This document shows, one piece after another, positions 14,396-15,252 of a stretch of 15,252 nucleotides of DNA (the stretch's first letter is position 1; every line of letters begins with the position of its first letter). The notes below the pieces were generated by a model. The model was not told the origin of the DNA. It saw only the letters and a program-made list of their open reading frames with translations, and ran no database searches. The translations under genes and the position numbers were made by a program. Source of the DNA: Bacilli bacterium (GTDB taxonomy: Bacteria; Bacillota_I; Bacilli_A; ML615J-28; CAG-698); contig JAEEJT010000116.1 of assembly GCA_016282055.1 (NCBI GenBank), positions 1 to 15,252 of the forward strand, in the 5' to 3' direction.

Positions 14396-14863
14396 CTAAT
14401 ATTCTACTGTTTGCTTTATTTGTTCAACATTATTTTCTATTAATTTATTTAATGCATATTCAGAATAAAGTATTTGTATTTTATGTGAATTCTTTTTATT
14501 TGCACATCCTGATGTAAATTTTTTGATTTGAAATTTTTTGTCATATGTACAAATCCATTTTTCATCATGTATTGGCAAAGTGCTAACTTCGTATATACAA
14601 TCGCTTAGTTTTATTTTTTCTATTACTTTTCCAAAACAAATCACTTTGATGTATTTGTCATCTATAATATAATATTGCATACATATTATACCTACAATCA
14701 ACATAGCAATTGTGGAAAAGACCATTAATAATGGATATATTATATTATAAATGCCTTTGTCGTCAACAAATATAAATAGAGGGAAAAACAATAATGCGAA
14801 TGGCATACAAGAACCTATAAAACAAATTATATATGTGTATTTAGGGTAACATCTTTTTTTCAT
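14396..14863 (-). CDS. Two-helix membrane protein with PH-like domain, candidate immunity protein of module A
   Basis: This 155-residue protein has two membrane helices (about 10-32 and 39-63) followed by a cytosolic beta-rich domain (about 64-155: YYIIDDKYIKVICFGKVIEK, then IKLSDCIYEVSTLP). The layout resembles bacterial PH-like (DUF304-type) membrane proteins, which are known among polymorphic-toxin immunity proteins. The ATG at 14863 follows a CAGGATGG site and lies one base after the stop of the out-of-frame toxin-tail remnant (14865-14867). The gene is complete. The topology is clear from the sequence; immunity is inferred from position. Confidence -1.
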   Translation of the reverse strand: MKKRCYPKYTYIICFIGSCMPFALLFFPLFIFVDDKGIYNIIYPLLMVFSTIAMLIVGIICMQYYIIDDKYIKVICFGKVIEKIKLSDCIYEVSTLPIHDEKWICTYDKKFQIKKFTSGCANKKNSHKIQILYSEYALNKLIENNVEQIKQTVEY

Positions 14864-14864
14864 A

Positions 14865-14942
14865 TTAATACCATCCTGAGAATATACTTGATAATATAGA
14901 ATTTAACATAGCATAAATAATAGATTTTGACCACGGTCCATT
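14865..14942 (-). pseudogene. Toxin-tail remnant of module A in the -1 frame
   Basis: Relative to the Rhs frame above it, the -1 frame gives NGPWSKSIIYAMLNSILSSI, then FSGWY and a stop one base before the immunity-like gene. The small-residue amphipathic pattern and the exact junction with the next gene suggest this is the true end of the original toxin, separated from its Rhs part by a frameshift or deletion. At 25 residues it cannot be classified. Confidence -1.
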
Positions 14943-15252
14943 TGAATAAAGGCATAAGATGATATTTCTTCTCCATCATATGTATGAATAATACTATCAC
15001 TATTTTGATTTTCTTCATAAATAGTAGTATTTCTATTAGTAATATTTCCGAAGCCATCATACTTATAACAATAAACAAACTTTTTAGCAATACTACCTTC
15101 AGAATTAAATACTTTATAAATAGCTTTTTGTATTTTTGTGTATAAAGTATACTTATCTTTGTCTTTGCTAACATCATCAGTATCACTTTCATATAAATAA
15201 TTAAATGTTTCATAGTTGACACTTATCTTTTTCATTTTAAGTTCACTAGATA
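14903..15252 (-). CDS. 3' end of an Rhs/YD-repeat protein (5' part off window)
   Basis: The frame is open to the window edge; the first ATG inside (15235) has no ribosome binding site, and codons SSELK precede it in frame, so the gene continues beyond 15252. It contains a YD-repeat (FVYCYKYDGFGNITNRNTT), the building block of Rhs shells, and a second weaker one (IIHTYDGEEISSY). It stops at 14903 with FIQMDRGQNLLFMLC, without the late Rhs core (YLYDAYG, YYYDREAGLYY, DPNGH) seen in the other modules. The protein is therefore truncated, probably by an internal deletion or frameshift, and the tail continues in the -1 frame at 14942-14865. Confidence -1.
   Translation of the reverse strand, partial: SSELKMKKISVNYETFNYLYESDTDDVSKDKDKYTLYTKIQKAIYKVFNSEGSIAKKFVYCYKYDGFGNITNRNTTIYEENQNSDSIIHTYDGEEISSYAFIQMDRGQNLLFMLC

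Noticed and set aside
14860..15222. 120-codon minus-strand frame overlapping the Rhs 3' end
   Set aside because: Its Ile/Leu/Lys-rich product shows no domain, while the overlapping frame holds real YD-repeats.
1..15252. Alternative genetic code (TGA read as Trp) because of the high AT content
   Set aside because: Trp is encoded by TGG throughout, and TGA acts as the stop of rpsF and feoB at the expected places.

Overview
The window looks like chromosomal DNA of an AT-rich, low-GC Gram-positive-type bacterium (Bacillota or a related gut lineage). The reasons are strong GGAGG-type ribosome binding sites, TATAAT-type promoters, Rho-independent terminators with U tracts, the rpsF-ssb-rpsR operon, prolipoprotein signals, and TGA used as a stop with TGG for Trp, so the code is the standard one and not the Mycoplasma one. 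All convincing genes lie on the minus strand, so transcription runs from high to low coordinates.

Layout, in the direction of transcription. (1) 15252-10264 is an Rhs polymorphic-toxin region. Five consecutive modules each carry a piece of Rhs core and/or a toxin tail, followed almost without spacing by a small immunity-like gene. The immunity-like genes are all open and have good ribosome binding sites. The Rhs/toxin partners are truncated, out of frame or deleted in most modules; only the module at 13733-12351 keeps a full-length toxin tail. Two Rhs-core copies share a 103-bp identical stretch, which is consistent with growth and decay by recombination. A 69-nt nested inverted repeat closes the region. 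(2) 10049-8415 is a large lipoprotein of unknown function with its own promoter region. (3) 8391-7247 is the rpsF-ssb-rpsR operon with promoter, structured leader and terminator. (4) 7162-6299 is an XRE-family regulator with promoter and terminator. (5) 6286-5463 is a MntA/HepT (MNT/HEPN) toxin-antitoxin pair. Its antitoxin has an extra N-terminal ribbon-helix-helix-like segment and a 14-bp perfect palindrome just upstream. (6) 5358-3297 holds an XRE/TPR-like regulator, a small lipoprotein and a YdcF/DUF218-like protein, closed by a terminator. (7) 3241-1 is an iron-uptake operon: a strong promoter, a FeoA-FeoB fusion, and a translationally coupled gene in which the usual small FeoB-associated Cys-rich membrane protein is fused in frame to a SAM-dependent methyltransferase that runs off the window.

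The points most worth following up are the eroded-toxin/preserved-immunity array, the FeoB-associated Cys-rich/methyltransferase fusion, and the RHH-MNT fusion antitoxin with its palindrome. Functions of the immunity-like proteins are inferred from position, not from recognised families.
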